DNA of 64,000 nucleotides from Acinetobacter bouvetii DSM 14964 = CIP 107468. Its GTDB lineage: Bacteria; Pseudomonadota; Gammaproteobacteria; Pseudomonadales; Moraxellaceae. The stretch's first letter is position 1; each line of letters opens with the position of its first letter. The notes under the pieces were generated by a model that did no database searches, was not told the DNA's origin, and saw nothing but the letters and a program-made list of their open reading frames with translations. The stretch is taken from positions 665,166 to 729,165 of the forward strand of contig NZ_KB849726.1 of the NCBI RefSeq assembly GCF_000368865.1. The letters run 5' to 3'. The position numbers were made by a program, and so were the translations under genes. Below, one piece after another: positions 23,699 through 33,037 of this stretch.

Positions 23699-25683
23699 TG
23701 AATGATGTCAGCGCCCGCCGCATCCGAACGCTCGATCCTGCCTTAGCCAACCAGATTGCTGCCGGTGAAGTGATTGAGCGCCCAGCTTCTGTGGTAAAAG
23801 AGCTGCTGGAAAATGCCATTGATGCAGGTGCAACCGAGCTGATTATTCGGGTTGAGCAAGGCGGCAGCACGCTGATTGAAATCATTGATAATGGCCGGGG
23901 GATACATTCAGAAGATTTGCCCTTGGCAGTGATGCGCCATGCCACCAGCAAAATACAAACAGCTGATGATCTGCAGGCCATTGTCAGCTTAGGTTTCCGC
24001 GGTGAAGCTTTGGCATCCATCGCCGCTGTATCGCGCCTGACTTTAATCAGTAGTCAGGATGAAGACGGCGTGGGTTATCAGGTCGAAGTTAACGGTACTG
24101 CATTTGATCATCAGGAAATTCAAGCCGTTGCTTCTGCCAAAGGCACGCAGATTCGGGTTCAGGATTTATTTTTTAATGTCCCGGCGCGCCGTAAATTTTT
24201 AAAGAAGCCCGGCACCGAATTTGGCCATATTGAAGAAATCGTCCGCCGTCTGGCGCTGACGCATTTTGATATCCGCTTTGTTTTAGAGCATAACAGCAGC
24301 ATCAAGCTGAATTTGCCTGTTGCTGACAGCGGTGAGCTGCGGTTTCAGCGTGTTCAGCAGATGCTGGGCCGCCAATTCACTCAAAATGCCTATTGGATCG
24401 ATGCAGACAGCATCAATATGCGCTTAAGCGGCTGGCTGGGACATCCTTCAGATGCGCGCGCGCAGGCCGATTTGCAGTATGTTTATGTGAATGGCCGGAT
24501 TGTTAAAGATAAAACGATTTCGCATGCGCTCAGGATGGCTTATGAGGGGATTTTGCACGGCCATCAGCATGCTGGCTATTTGCTGTTTTTGGAAGTTGAC
24601 CCAGAAAATATTGATGTCAATGTGCATCCGACCAAACATGAAATCCGCTTTTTGAATCAGCGGGAAGTACATGAATTTGTACGCCATTATGCGAAAGCGA
24701 CTTTATCACAGTTCCAGACTGCCTCGGCTGAATTGGCATCTGCAATGAAGCAGGATGATCAAGCGCCTGTACAAGACGCTTTTCAGCCGCAGCCGCGTTA
24801 TCAGGAGCAGTTCCCGCTGCATAAAGCCGCAGAATCTGCCGCAGCGCCAGCTCAAGAAACAGTTCTACCGGATGGCCTAAGTGATTTTAATTCGGTGCAG
24901 CCGCAATCTGTGTCTTATCTGCAGCCTTCCGCTTCAATTCATGCGGCTGGCTATGCATCCGGCTATTCTTCACAGTATGCCGGTTCGCAAAAACTGAATA
25001 ATGCGCTGCAAAGCTACTTGGCGCCGCTGCGCGATGCCTCGGCCGATAGCCTTCAAACTGAGTCATTAGAAAGCCACATTGCAGCGAAAGTGGATGAGCA
25101 TCCCTTAGGCATCGCGATCGCTCAGCTGCATGGCATTTATATATTGGCGCAAAACACTGAAGGCTTGATTATTGTCGATATGCATGCAGCGCATGAGCGG
25201 ATTGTTCTGCAGCAGATGAAAGCGGCATGGGATAAGCCGGAATTCTGGACTTCGCAGCAATTGCTGATTCCGAAAGTGGTGCCGATCAGCCGCATGCAGG
25301 CTGCGCGCATTGACGATTTAAAAGAGCAGCTGGCGCGCTTAGGGCTGGACATAGATCAGTATGGCGATGAGCAGGCGATCGTGCGAGGAGTGCCCGCCAT
25401 TCTGCATAAGGCGGATTTTGATGCCTTGATTCCTGAATTGCTGCATGATTTAGATCCGAATGATCAGGCGCAGGGCTTGCTGCAAAAACGCGACCAGATT
25501 TTGGCAGGCATGGCCTGCCATGGCGCTGTACGCGCGCACCGCATTTTAAGCCTTTCAGAAATGAATGCTTTGCTCCGCCAAATGGAGCAAACCGAATTTG
25601 CCAGCCAATGCAATCATGGGCGCCCAACATGGCGCGCCTTTCCATTGGCACAGCTTGATAAATTATTTGCTCGGGGAGAGTAG
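23695..25683 (+). CDS. mutL: DNA mismatch repair protein MutL
   Basis: MutL couples MutS mismatch recognition to strand removal. The 662-residue protein has the GHKL ATPase in residues 1-330: ELLENAIDAGA, DNGRGI and GFRGEALASI. A Gln/Ala/Pro-rich linker follows at ~360-465, and then the dimerisation domain. The C-terminal domain contains DMHAAHERIVLQ and later CNHGRP. Those resemble the metal-dependent nicking-endonuclease motifs of MutL from bacteria lacking MutH (DQHAxxExxxxE and C-x-HGRP), but the last Glu of the first motif is Gln here. It overlaps tsaE by four bases, and miaA follows six bases after the stop. Confidence 0.96.
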   Translation: MMNDVSARRIRTLDPALANQIAAGEVIERPASVVKELLENAIDAGATELIIRVEQGGSTLIEIIDNGRGIHSEDLPLAVMRHATSKIQTADDLQAIVSLGFRGEALASIAAVSRLTLISSQDEDGVGYQVEVNGTAFDHQEIQAVASAKGTQIRVQDLFFNVPARRKFLKKPGTEFGHIEEIVRRLALTHFDIRFVLEHNSSIKLNLPVADSGELRFQRVQQMLGRQFTQNAYWIDADSINMRLSGWLGHPSDARAQADLQYVYVNGRIVKDKTISHALRMAYEGILHGHQHAGYLLFLEVDPENIDVNVHPTKHEIRFLNQREVHEFVRHYAKATLSQFQTASAELASAMKQDDQAPVQDAFQPQPRYQEQFPLHKAAESAAAPAQETVLPDGLSDFNSVQPQSVSYLQPSASIHAAGYASGYSSQYAGSQKLNNALQSYLAPLRDASADSLQTESLESHIAAKVDEHPLGIAIAQLHGIYILAQNTEGLIIVDMHAAHERIVLQQMKAAWDKPEFWTSQQLLIPKVVPISRMQAARIDDLKEQLARLGLDIDQYGDEQAIVRGVPAILHKADFDALIPELLHDLDPNDQAQGLLQKRDQILAGMACHGAVRAHRILSLSEMNALLRQMEQTEFASQCNHGRPTWRAFPLAQLDKLFARGE

Positions 25684-25689
25684 CGTTAC

Positions 25690-26634
25690 ATGTCAAATCA
25701 ACTGCCGGTCATCAATTTAATGGGGCCTACTGCAAGCGGGAAAACCGCTTTGGCATGTCAACTTTATGAACAGGGCAATTTTGAACTGATTTCCGTCGAT
25801 TCTGCGCTGGTATTCAAAGATATGGATATTGGCACAGCAAAGCCCACGCAAGAGGAACAGGCGCGTTACCCGCATCATCTGATTGATCTTATCAGTCCAT
25901 TGGAGGTGTATTCAGCTTCACAGTTTGTCGATGACGCCAGTGCGCTGATTGAGGATATGCATTCGCGCGGCAAAACCCCTATTTTAGTCGGCGGAACAAT
26001 GCTGTATTTCAAGGCATTGCTGGAAGGATTGTCTTCCAATTTGCCTGGCACAGATTACGCGGTACGGGCCGAAATTGAGGAAAAAGCGGCGCGGGAAGGC
26101 TGGGAGGCTGTGTATGCTGAACTTTGTCAAGTCGATCCTTTGGCTGGCCAAAGGTTTAAGATGAGTGATAAGCAGCGGATCACTCGTGCTTTAGAGGTAT
26201 TTAAGCTCACAGGCGAACCAATTACAAAACTGCAGGCAGAGCAGCCTAAAAATTTACCATATAAGTACAATTTTCATAATTATGCTTTGATGCCTGATCG
26301 ATTAGAATTGCACAAGCGCATAGAAAAACGATTAGAAATTATGTGGGAAATCGGATTTTTAAATGAAGTGAAAGGCTTGATGAAAAAATACGATTTAGAT
26401 GAAAATCTTCCTTCCATGCGCTCCGTTGGCTATCGGCAAGCACTCGATTTTTTGAAAAAAAGTGATCAAACTGGTGAAAAACAGCGGGAAATGGAGGATA
26501 GAGCGCTCTTTGCAACACGACAACTTGCTAAACGTCAATATACTTGGTTAAGATCTTTGCAAGAAAAGCATAAATTTACTACATATTTTACTATCGAGCA
26601 GGCTCAAGAAGACTTGCGAAACTGCCACGGATAA
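25690..26634 (+). CDS. miaA: tRNA dimethylallyltransferase
   Basis: MiaA adds the dimethylallyl group to N6 of A37 in tRNAs reading UNN codons. The 314-residue protein has the P-loop [11 protein letters not shown], the substrate motif [16 protein letters not shown] (DSA, then GTAKP), [33 protein letters not shown], and the SVGYRQ and [12 protein letters not shown] ends. All are diagnostic. It sits between mutL and hfq in the classic order. The ATG is the annotated start, six bases after the mutL stop, so it is co-transcribed. An AT-rich gap with a partial hairpin and a TATAAT (26660-26665) follows and may give hfq its own promoter. Confidence 0.96.
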   Translation: MSNQLPVINLMGPTASGKTALACQLYEQGNFELISVDSALVFKDMDIGTAKPTQEEQARYPHHLIDLISPLEVYSASQFVDDASALIEDMHSRGKTPILVGGTMLYFKALLEGLSSNLPGTDYAVRAEIEEKAAREGWEAVYAELCQVDPLAGQRFKMSDKQRITRALEVFKLTGEPITKLQAEQPKNLPYKYNFHNYALMPDRLELHKRIEKRLEIMWEIGFLNEVKGLMKKYDLDENLPSMRSVGYRQALDFLKKSDQTGEKQREMEDRALFATRQLAKRQYTWLRSLQEKHKFTTYFTIEQAQEDLRNCHG

Positions 26635-26728
26635 AGCAAAATTTAGCTACTGCCTTTTTTATAATTTTTAATTGAAAAATAAAGGTAGTTTTGCGCTGAT
26701 TTTTTAATTTTTTTTTTGGAGTTATAAC

Positions 26729-27274
26729 ATGTCTAAAGGTCAAACTTTACAAGATCCGTTCTTAAATTCTCTCCGTAAAGAACGTATTCCAGTTTCTATT
26801 TTCCTTGTGAACGGTATTAAATTACAAGGTCACATTGAATCTTTTGACCAATATGTGGTTTTACTGAAAAACACTGTAAGTCAAATGGTTTATAAACACG
26901 CCATTTCTACTGTTGTTCCAGCGCGTAATCCGCGTCCTGCTGGCGCTCCTGCTGGTGCACAAGGTGCAGGCGGCTTCGGCGGTGCTCAAGGTCAAGGCAG
27001 CGGCTTCGGCGGCGGTCAAGGCGGCGGCTTCGGCGGTCAAGGCGGCGGCTTCGGCGGTCAAGGCGGCTTCGGCGGTCAAGGCGGCTTCGGCGGTCAAGGC
27101 GGCTTTGGCGGTCAAGGCGGCGGCTTTGGCGGTCAAGGCGGCTTCGGCGGTCAAGGCGGCGGCTTCGGCGGTCAAGGCGGCTTCGGCGGTCAAGGCGGCT
27201 TCGGCGGCCAAACTTCTGGTTTTGACGGCGAAACTAAATTTGAAGATTCTCAAGATGACGAAAATAATCGTTAA
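26729..27274 (+). CDS. hfq: RNA chaperone Hfq with glycine-rich C-terminal repeats
   Basis: Hfq forms a hexameric ring that pairs small RNAs with mRNAs. Residues 1-68 are the Sm core, with [20 protein letters not shown], the Sm1 strands and the [10 protein letters not shown] Sm2 motif. The rest of the 181 residues is a tail of repeated GGFGGQGG-type units followed by an acidic end ([16 protein letters not shown]). E. coli Hfq has 102 residues; Moraxellaceae are known for long Gly-rich tails. The DNA of the tail (about 26965-27215) is built from near-identical 18-21 base units, so its length could vary by slippage in steps of three. TTTGGAG sits about nine bases before the ATG. A strong terminator follows. 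Confidence 0.97.
   Translation: MSKGQTLQDPFLNSLRKERIPVSIFLVNGIKLQGHIESFDQYVVLLKNTVSQMVYKHAISTVVPARNPRPAGAPAGAQGAGGFGGAQGQGSGFGGGQGGGFGGQGGGFGGQGGFGGQGGFGGQGGFGGQGGGFGGQGGFGGQGGGFGGQGGFGGQGGFGGQTSGFDGETKFEDSQDDENNR
26965..27215 (+). repeat. In-frame tandem repeats in the hfq tail
   Basis: About a dozen copies of GGCGGCTTCGGCGGTCAA-like units, some with an extra GGC codon. All preserve the reading frame and encode GGFGGQ units. High internal identity makes copy-number change, and assembly error, likely here. Confidence 0.9.
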
Positions 27275-27285
27275 TTAAGAATTTT

Positions 27286-27318
27286 AAAAAAGCCTCTTTA
27301 TAAAGAGGCTTTTTTTTT
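27286..27318 (+). terminator. hfq terminator
   Basis: AAAAAAGCCTCTTTA followed directly by its perfect complement, then T residues. The A-run and T-run make it usable on both strands. Confidence 0.92.
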
Positions 27319-27332
27319 GCTTTTCAGAAGAT

Positions 27333-27366
27333 GATAAAAAACCAGCTGATCAGCTGGTTTTTTATC
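27333..27366. terminator. surA-side terminator
   Basis: A 34-base perfect palindrome centred on CTGATCAG with A6 and T6 tracts in the arms, eight bases past the surA stop. It probably ends the lptD-surA transcript on the minus strand. Confidence 0.85.
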
Positions 27367-27373
27367 AATCACC

Positions 27374-28687
27374 TTAAGGCTTATTCTTTTTGCGGTCTAG
27401 GCTGGCATCTTTAATGTCTACAAATGCATTGTTGCGGATTTCCCGCAGCCAGCTGTCCAATTCCGCATCAAATTGACGTTCACCCAGCAGTTGCCGCGCC
27501 ATGCGCTCTTGATATTCTTTGGTCATATCCTGCTGGCGGGTATCGGTCACTTGAAGAATGTGCCAGCCAAACTGTGATTGGAACGGTTCACTGATTTGAC
27601 CTTTCGGTGTATTTTTCATTTTATCATCAAACTCTGGAACCATCATGCCCGGTGTAACCCAGCCCAAGCTGCCGCCATCACGGGCAGAGCCGGGATCATT
27701 TGAATATGTCGATGCCAATACAGCAAAATCTTCACCTTTTTGCAGGCGGCTGTACAGGCTGTCAATCATTTGCTTCGCATTTTCAGGGCTAACAACTTCA
27801 GAGGGCTGAATCAGGATATGGCGCGTTTGATATTGCGGAACGATGGCTTTCTGGTCACCGCCTTTACGCTCTACCAGTTTTAAGATATGAATGCCGTCAC
27901 GCACAGGAATCAGCTCAGTCGTTTGACCATCCTGCAGCGGGCTTACACGGGCAGCCAGCTCGGCAGGAATGTCAGATAAGCTGCGGAATCCCATGTCTGC
28001 ACCTTCAACTTTGATAGTGCCAGTAGAAAATTTTTTGCCGATTGCCGCGACATCATTGCTGTTCGCAAGCTCAGCTTTTACCTCTTTTGCCACTTTCTGA
28101 GCGGCGGCTTCATTACCTGAAATGCGGACGTGCAGAACATGCGCTTGATTGCCAATCGCTGCTTGGCCTTGCGGTGAATTTAAGAAGTTTTTGACATCTG
28201 CATCACTGATTTGAATGCGTGATGTTACGATTTGCTGGCGCAGGCGTTTGATGGCTAAATCTTCGGCAATCTGGCTGCGTAATGATGCATAAGTATTGGG
28301 CGCAATTTTATCCAGTTTTTGCTGGAAAGCTTCCAGGCTTGGTGAGCCCGAGTCTTTTGCAACTTTTAATACCGCCTCATTTAAGCTTTTTTCATCGGGC
28401 TTAATGTTGTAGCGCTTGACTTGTTCGAGCTGCGCCTGGCGGATAATGAGCTGTTCTAGCGCTTGCTGCTGCAAATACTGTTCTGGCGGTACAGTTTTCT
28501 TTTGCGCTTCAAGCTGGTGTTTAAGTTCGGCAATGCTCTGTTCTAAATCACTGCGCAGAATTACGCTATTGTCCACAACAGCAATAACTTCATCTTTAGG
28601 TTGAGCAGTAAAGGCTGGCAATGATGCAGAAAGGCAAAGAGCAAGTGCTGTCGCTTTAAAAACGCGTTTTAACTGTAGTGTGTTCAT
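27374..28687 (-). CDS. surA: Periplasmic chaperone/peptidyl-prolyl isomerase SurA
   Basis: SurA escorts outer-membrane proteins, LptD among them, across the periplasm. I use the ATG giving MNTLQLKRVFKATALALC, because it forms a TAATG overlap with the lptD stop and begins a normal signal peptide (cleavage probably after AFTA). The longer frame adds five residues. The mature protein has the SurA N-terminal chaperone region and two parvulin domains, around residues 185-275 (HVLHVRISG) and 295-395 (RHILIQPSE, GSLGWVTPGMMVPEF, FGWHILQV). Length (437) is near E. coli SurA (428). Coupling with lptD fits its job. Confidence 0.94.
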   Translation of the reverse strand: MNTLQLKRVFKATALALCLSASLPAFTAQPKDEVIAVVDNSVILRSDLEQSIAELKHQLEAQKKTVPPEQYLQQQALEQLIIRQAQLEQVKRYNIKPDEKSLNEAVLKVAKDSGSPSLEAFQQKLDKIAPNTYASLRSQIAEDLAIKRLRQQIVTSRIQISDADVKNFLNSPQGQAAIGNQAHVLHVRISGNEAAAQKVAKEVKAELANSNDVAAIGKKFSTGTIKVEGADMGFRSLSDIPAELAARVSPLQDGQTTELIPVRDGIHILKLVERKGGDQKAIVPQYQTRHILIQPSEVVSPENAKQMIDSLYSRLQKGEDFAVLASTYSNDPGSARDGGSLGWVTPGMMVPEFDDKMKNTPKGQISEPFQSQFGWHILQVTDTRQQDMTKEYQERMARQLLGERQFDAELDSWLREIRNNAFVDIKDASLDRKKNKP

Positions 28688-31140
28688 TAACGTTCTGTCC
28701 AATTTTGATTGATATTATTAAAGCCTAATACTCGGGTTTCCAATAAAGATGCAAGTTTATTGTTGAAACCGCCTAAGCCCTTCAGAGTAAATTCTGCCAT
28801 GATCGCGCGTTTTGGCTTTACGCTGTCATCGTTGACATTGTCCAAATCATTATAATAAGAGCGTCCATAGACTGATACGCCCCAGCAGCACGATTCATAG
28901 TTGACGCCAAGCAGGTATTCACGGGCGACATTGTTGTCCAGGTCGTACTGTGCATGACCCACCAGCCGCCAATTGTTGTGTACGGGCTGAATGAAGGATG
29001 CAACCGCTTGATCGTAGCTGTCTTGGCGGTTTGGCAAGTACCGGCGGTTAAAATAGCCGATATTGTAGAGGTTGCCCTTATCGCCTGTGTAGTACAGCTG
29101 TACATCACGCTGCGCATTATCGCCGTTGGACATCCATGCGCCATTTGCACTGACTCTGAAGCGTTCTGACAGCTGGCTGGATACGTTAACCACAGGGCCT
29201 GTGCGGCGCTCGCGGTCAAATTCATCGGACGTATTATTGAGTGTTACGCGGCGGTCTTCAAAGTAGAAGCTTTGCCCCACGCTGGCTTTCAGGCGTTCCA
29301 GTCCAATGCTGTCAAATAGGCTGTAGCTGAGGCCTAGAGATGCAAAGTTGTTGTCTTCTAAGCGGTCATGGCCGTAGAAACGGTTCGGGCTGAACAGCTG
29401 GTCATAGTTGATGGACGCTGTGGTTGTGTCAAAGTTTGGGCTGCTGTCCTGATTTTTATAAGGCGCATAGGCGTAGAACAGCCGGGGGGTTAAGGTCTGC
29501 AGGAATTTTCCATCTTTTTCAAATGTCAGGCCGGTATCCAGCGTGAACTGCGGCACAATCGTGGATTTGCGCTCATTTGAAGAGTTGATGTTCTGCGCAT
29601 TAATGGTGTCCTGATCATAGAAGGTGTTGATACTGCGGACAGAGACTTCAGGAATGACAAAAGACCATGGCGTCAGGTAATTGTAGCGCACTGCGAAATC
29701 ATTGTAGATGCGCGTGCCGCTAGGTTCAGCGCTTGTGCTGTTGAAGTCGGAAATGTCTTTCTTAAAATAAGCAGTATCGTGATTAAACTCGTACTGCAGG
29801 CCTAAAGGGCTGCCGTGCTTATAGTTCAGCAGGAATTGCGGCAAACGGGCATAAGGGCGGTCTTCGTCTTTGACCGTATTATCCAGCGTTTGAAAATTTT
29901 CAACTTTCAGCTGCGCTTTAAGGCCGGGGATGCCATTTTTATAATTGAGTTCCCACGCACGGCGCAGGTTCAAGTCGGTTTTTGAATTCGGGTTATTGTT
30001 TAAGTCGGTAAAATAATCTTTATCCGATGCGTAGTTGAAATCTACGTTGGTGCTGAACTGCTGGTTAAGATCCCATTTATGCAAAATGTGCAAATCTTTA
30101 CGGTCTTGGTCGTCATATTTTTTATCTGAAGGCAGGTAGCCGCCCCAGATCATGCCTTCACCGTAGTTTTCCGTTAAGTAGCGGAATTCGCCTTCCAGCA
30201 TTGGGCCGCGGGCACTGATATAGCGCGGTGTAAGGGTGGCATCATAATTCGGCGCAAGATTCAGATACACCGGTACGCCAAGTTCGATACCGCCGTCATT
30301 GGTGAAGCCGAAGCTTGGCGTTAAAATGCCTGTAGTCCGGCGGTCATCAATAGGGAAGTTGAAATACGGCACAGCCATCACAGGAACATCTTTTACATAC
30401 AGTTTTGTTCCCGTGGTTTCACCGCGGCCGGTTTCCTGATTAAGCTTAATGGTGTTGGCTTGAATTTTCCAAGTCGGCTTTTCATCCGGGGGGCAGGTGC
30501 TGTAAGTGGCATTTTTCAGCTCGACCGTCTGTGCGGATGTGCGTGAAATTTTTTCTGCGCTGCCATGTGCATGGGTTTGTTCAGCAATGTACAGGCTGTT
30601 GCTTAAATCGCCTTGCTGTGTTTTTAGATTGTAATTAATCGAGTCGCTTTGTGAGAGCAGGCCGGCTTGCGCCATTTGAACATGGCCTGATGCATTGGCA
30701 TAAGTTTGGGTCTTATCAATTTTAATTTGGTCAGCGCGGATTTGACGGCCTTCTTGATCAATAATGACATTGCCTTCAAGAATAGAGTCGCCGTTGGGGT
30801 CGAAGTGGCCATAATCGGCAGTGACGGTGGACGTCGCCTGATCTGAAGGCACGGCTTTAACATCCGGTGCAATGGGCGTGACCCATGCGCCTTGGCAATA
30901 CGCTGAACTGAGCTGATGTCCTGCACGCTGCTGCGCTTCGGGTGAGGATTTGTCTACATAATATTGTTCAAAAAAGCTTTGACCTGGATAAGCTTCCGAA
31001 ATCGTTTGTTTTAATTGCTCTGCGTCATTTTCCGCAGACGCTGGCGATGCCGCATAGCTTGATACTGAGCTGCCGCAAAGAAGGGTTAAGATCGCAGTCG
31101 CTAAAGGATTAAATTTAAACTGATGCTTCATTTGTCTCAT
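28687..31140 (-). CDS. lptD: LPS-assembly outer-membrane protein LptD
   Basis: LptD with LptE inserts LPS into the outer leaflet. The 817-residue precursor has a signal peptide ending near SSYA-ASP, a periplasmic OstA-like jellyroll (residues ~105-270, with GNVIIDQEGRQIRADQI), and then a C-terminal beta-barrel of alternating aromatic strands. The four cysteines that form the interdomain disulfides are in place: Cys82, Cys216 and the adjacent pair Cys751-Cys752 (ESCCWG). This means the canonical Dsb-dependent maturation is probably conserved. The start could be Met1 or Met4 (MKHQFKF). It is followed by overlapping surA and divergent from amgK. Confidence 0.95.
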   Translation of the reverse strand: MRQMKHQFKFNPLATAILTLLCGSSVSSYAASPASAENDAEQLKQTISEAYPGQSFFEQYYVDKSSPEAQQRAGHQLSSAYCQGAWVTPIAPDVKAVPSDQATSTVTADYGHFDPNGDSILEGNVIIDQEGRQIRADQIKIDKTQTYANASGHVQMAQAGLLSQSDSINYNLKTQQGDLSNSLYIAEQTHAHGSAEKISRTSAQTVELKNATYSTCPPDEKPTWKIQANTIKLNQETGRGETTGTKLYVKDVPVMAVPYFNFPIDDRRTTGILTPSFGFTNDGGIELGVPVYLNLAPNYDATLTPRYISARGPMLEGEFRYLTENYGEGMIWGGYLPSDKKYDDQDRKDLHILHKWDLNQQFSTNVDFNYASDKDYFTDLNNNPNSKTDLNLRRAWELNYKNGIPGLKAQLKVENFQTLDNTVKDEDRPYARLPQFLLNYKHGSPLGLQYEFNHDTAYFKKDISDFNSTSAEPSGTRIYNDFAVRYNYLTPWSFVIPEVSVRSINTFYDQDTINAQNINSSNERKSTIVPQFTLDTGLTFEKDGKFLQTLTPRLFYAYAPYKNQDSSPNFDTTTASINYDQLFSPNRFYGHDRLEDNNFASLGLSYSLFDSIGLERLKASVGQSFYFEDRRVTLNNTSDEFDRERRTGPVVNVSSQLSERFRVSANGAWMSNGDNAQRDVQLYYTGDKGNLYNIGYFNRRYLPNRQDSYDQAVASFIQPVHNNWRLVGHAQYDLDNNVAREYLLGVNYESCCWGVSVYGRSYYNDLDNVNDDSVKPKRAIMAEFTLKGLGGFNNKLASLLETRVLGFNNINQNWTER

Positions 31141-31251
31141 TAACCAAGAATGCTTTATCGCAATTAATTATTGTCGCATCATAGAGAAAAAGTTGATAAG
31201 TAGCTACACTTAGCACTTTAAAAACTCAGCCTGTATTAGAATTTATTGCAA

Positions 31252-32265
31252 ATGAATACACAACGTGAACAATCGATACAATCATGGATTGCGTCTGTAC
31301 TTGGTTCAGATCAATTTGAAACTCATTTTTTAGCAGGCGATGCAAGCTTCCGTCGTTATGCACGAATCAAATTGAATAATAAAACATTTATGCTCATGGA
31401 TGCACCACCAGAAAAAGAAGATTGTGTGCCTTTTGTGACGATTGACGAATTTTTTGATGCCCATGGCGTGCGCGTGCCGCATATCGTGGCCAAAGATTTA
31501 GAGCAAGGCTTTCTTTTGCTGGAAGATTTTGGCGATGTTTTGCTCTCTGCGCTGTTAACTGATGAAACTGTAGACGGCTATTATGCGCAAAGTTTTGCGC
31601 AGTTGATTCAATTGCAGTCAATTGATGGGCTAAATCATTTTCCTGAATATTCCTATGAAAAGCTGATGTCTGAAATGGCGCTGCTGACCGACTGGATGCT
31701 GCCATCGTTACAGATCAAGCCATCGGATGAGGAAAGCGCTTTAATTAAGCGTACTTTTGCCATTCTTGCGAATGCTGCATTGGCGCAGCCGCAAGTGATT
31801 GTGCACCGTGACTTCCACAGCCGCAATTTAATGGCGCTGGCAGATGAAAAAGAGCAGGGTGTCATCGATTTTCAGGATGCCGTGATTGGCGCAGATACTT
31901 ATGACCTGATTTCCATTACCCGAGATGCTTATGTGCAGTGGAATCCTGAACGCGTCTACAGCTGGTTCCAGACCTTCTATAATTTGTTGCCTGCATCTGC
32001 CAAAGAAGGCCGTGATTTTAAGCAATTCAAAAAAGATGCAGACTTTATGGCGATTCAGCGCCATATTAAAATTTTAGGCATTTTTGTGCGTCTGTTTGAG
32101 CGTGACGGCAAGTCGGGCTATTTGAAAGATTTGCCGCGCGTGATGTGGTATCTGCTGGAAGAAAGCAAGCCGTATGCAGAATTACAACCGTTTATGCAGT
32201 TTATCCAAGCTAAAGTATTGCCAAAATTTGAAGCCAAATATGGCGCTTATGAGGTTGCAGCATAA
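31252..32265 (+). CDS. amgK: N-acetylmuramate/N-acetylglucosamine kinase AmgK
   Basis: AmgK phosphorylates the anomeric carbon of MurNAc and GlcNAc in the peptidoglycan-recycling shortcut that bypasses de novo UDP-MurNAc synthesis and gives intrinsic fosfomycin tolerance. The 337-residue protein has the aminoglycoside-phosphotransferase fold with catalytic VHRDFHSRNL (HxDxxxxN) and DFQDAVIG. The ATG is chosen over an in-frame TTG six bases earlier; neither has a good ribosome site. Its stop overlaps the murU ATG (TAATG). The placement beside lptD and with murU is as in Pseudomonas. Confidence 0.92.
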   Translation: MNTQREQSIQSWIASVLGSDQFETHFLAGDASFRRYARIKLNNKTFMLMDAPPEKEDCVPFVTIDEFFDAHGVRVPHIVAKDLEQGFLLLEDFGDVLLSALLTDETVDGYYAQSFAQLIQLQSIDGLNHFPEYSYEKLMSEMALLTDWMLPSLQIKPSDEESALIKRTFAILANAALAQPQVIVHRDFHSRNLMALADEKEQGVIDFQDAVIGADTYDLISITRDAYVQWNPERVYSWFQTFYNLLPASAKEGRDFKQFKKDADFMAIQRHIKILGIFVRLFERDGKSGYLKDLPRVMWYLLEESKPYAELQPFMQFIQAKVLPKFEAKYGAYEVAA

Positions 32266-32954
32266 TGAAAGCGATGATTTTAGCGGCGGGATTGGGCAAT
32301 CGCATGCGTCCGCTAACATTGTATAAACCGAAGCCTTTATTGGAAGTGGGCGGAAAGCCGCTGATTGTCTGGCATATCGAAAAGCTGAAAGACATTGGCG
32401 TGACTGAAATTGTGATTAATTCGGCTTGGCTGGCGGATGTGCTAATTGGCGCATTAGGCGATGGCTCTCAGTTTGGCGTGAATATCCGCTGGACGCGTGA
32501 AGCGGAAGGCTTGGAAACGGCTGGCGGCATTATTAATGCATTGCCGCTGCTGGGAACTGAGCCTTTTATTTTGGTCAATGGCGATGTATGGACAACGTTT
32601 GATTTCGCCTCGCTGCTGGATGTGCGGCTGGAGCAGGATCTAGCGCACTTGGTTTTTGTTAAGAATCCGCCGCAGCATGAAAAAGGCGATTTCATTTTAG
32701 CTTCGGGGCGCGCTTATACCTTTGATCAAGCGCATGCAGGCGAGCCTTTAACTTACAGCGGCGTTGCAGTGATACATCCAAAAATGTTTGACGGGCTGGA
32801 ACAGGGCAAGCGTCCATTGGCGCCGCTTTTAAAGCAAGGCATGCTGGATGGGAAAATTTCAGCGGAAAAAATGCAGGCTGCCTGGGTGGATGTTGGCACT
32901 CCTGAGCGATTAAGTGCGCTGGATCTCCAGATTCGTGAAGGGATGTACGCTTAA
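32265..32954 (+). CDS. murU: MurNAc-1-phosphate uridylyltransferase MurU
   Basis: MurU converts MurNAc-alpha-1-phosphate and UTP into UDP-MurNAc, the step after AmgK. The 229-residue nucleotidyltransferase starts MKAMILAAGLGNRMRPLT, with the G-x-G-x-R nucleotide loop and KPKPLLEVGGKPLI. The metal-binding Asp is in LVNGDVWTTFDF, and YSGVAVIHP and WVDVGTPERL are late motifs. The length suits MurU/short RfbA-like enzymes. It is translationally coupled to amgK, and a perfect-stem hairpin (32974-32995) follows the stop. Confidence 0.94.
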   Translation: MKAMILAAGLGNRMRPLTLYKPKPLLEVGGKPLIVWHIEKLKDIGVTEIVINSAWLADVLIGALGDGSQFGVNIRWTREAEGLETAGGIINALPLLGTEPFILVNGDVWTTFDFASLLDVRLEQDLAHLVFVKNPPQHEKGDFILASGRAYTFDQAHAGEPLTYSGVAVIHPKMFDGLEQGKRPLAPLLKQGMLDGKISAEKMQAAWVDVGTPERLSALDLQIREGMYA

Positions 32955-32973
32955 GTGCATATTCGCTAAACAC

Positions 32974-32995
32974 ATCCTGCTGTGACAGGCAGGAT
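32974..32995 (+). terminator. Hairpin after murU
   Basis: ATCCTGC and GCAGGAT flank a TGTGACAG loop. There is no T-run, so it may be a weak terminator or a processing hairpin. Confidence 0.4.
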
Positions 32996-33037
32996 AAATC
33001 GGTATACTTCCATCTAACTTTTTCGAGACGTTATTGT

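Noticed and set aside
26861-27278. Long Ala/Thr-rich and Ala/Lys/Val-rich frames on both strands over the hfq tail
   Set aside because: They are products of the hfq repeat DNA read in other frames; the real frame is hfq.
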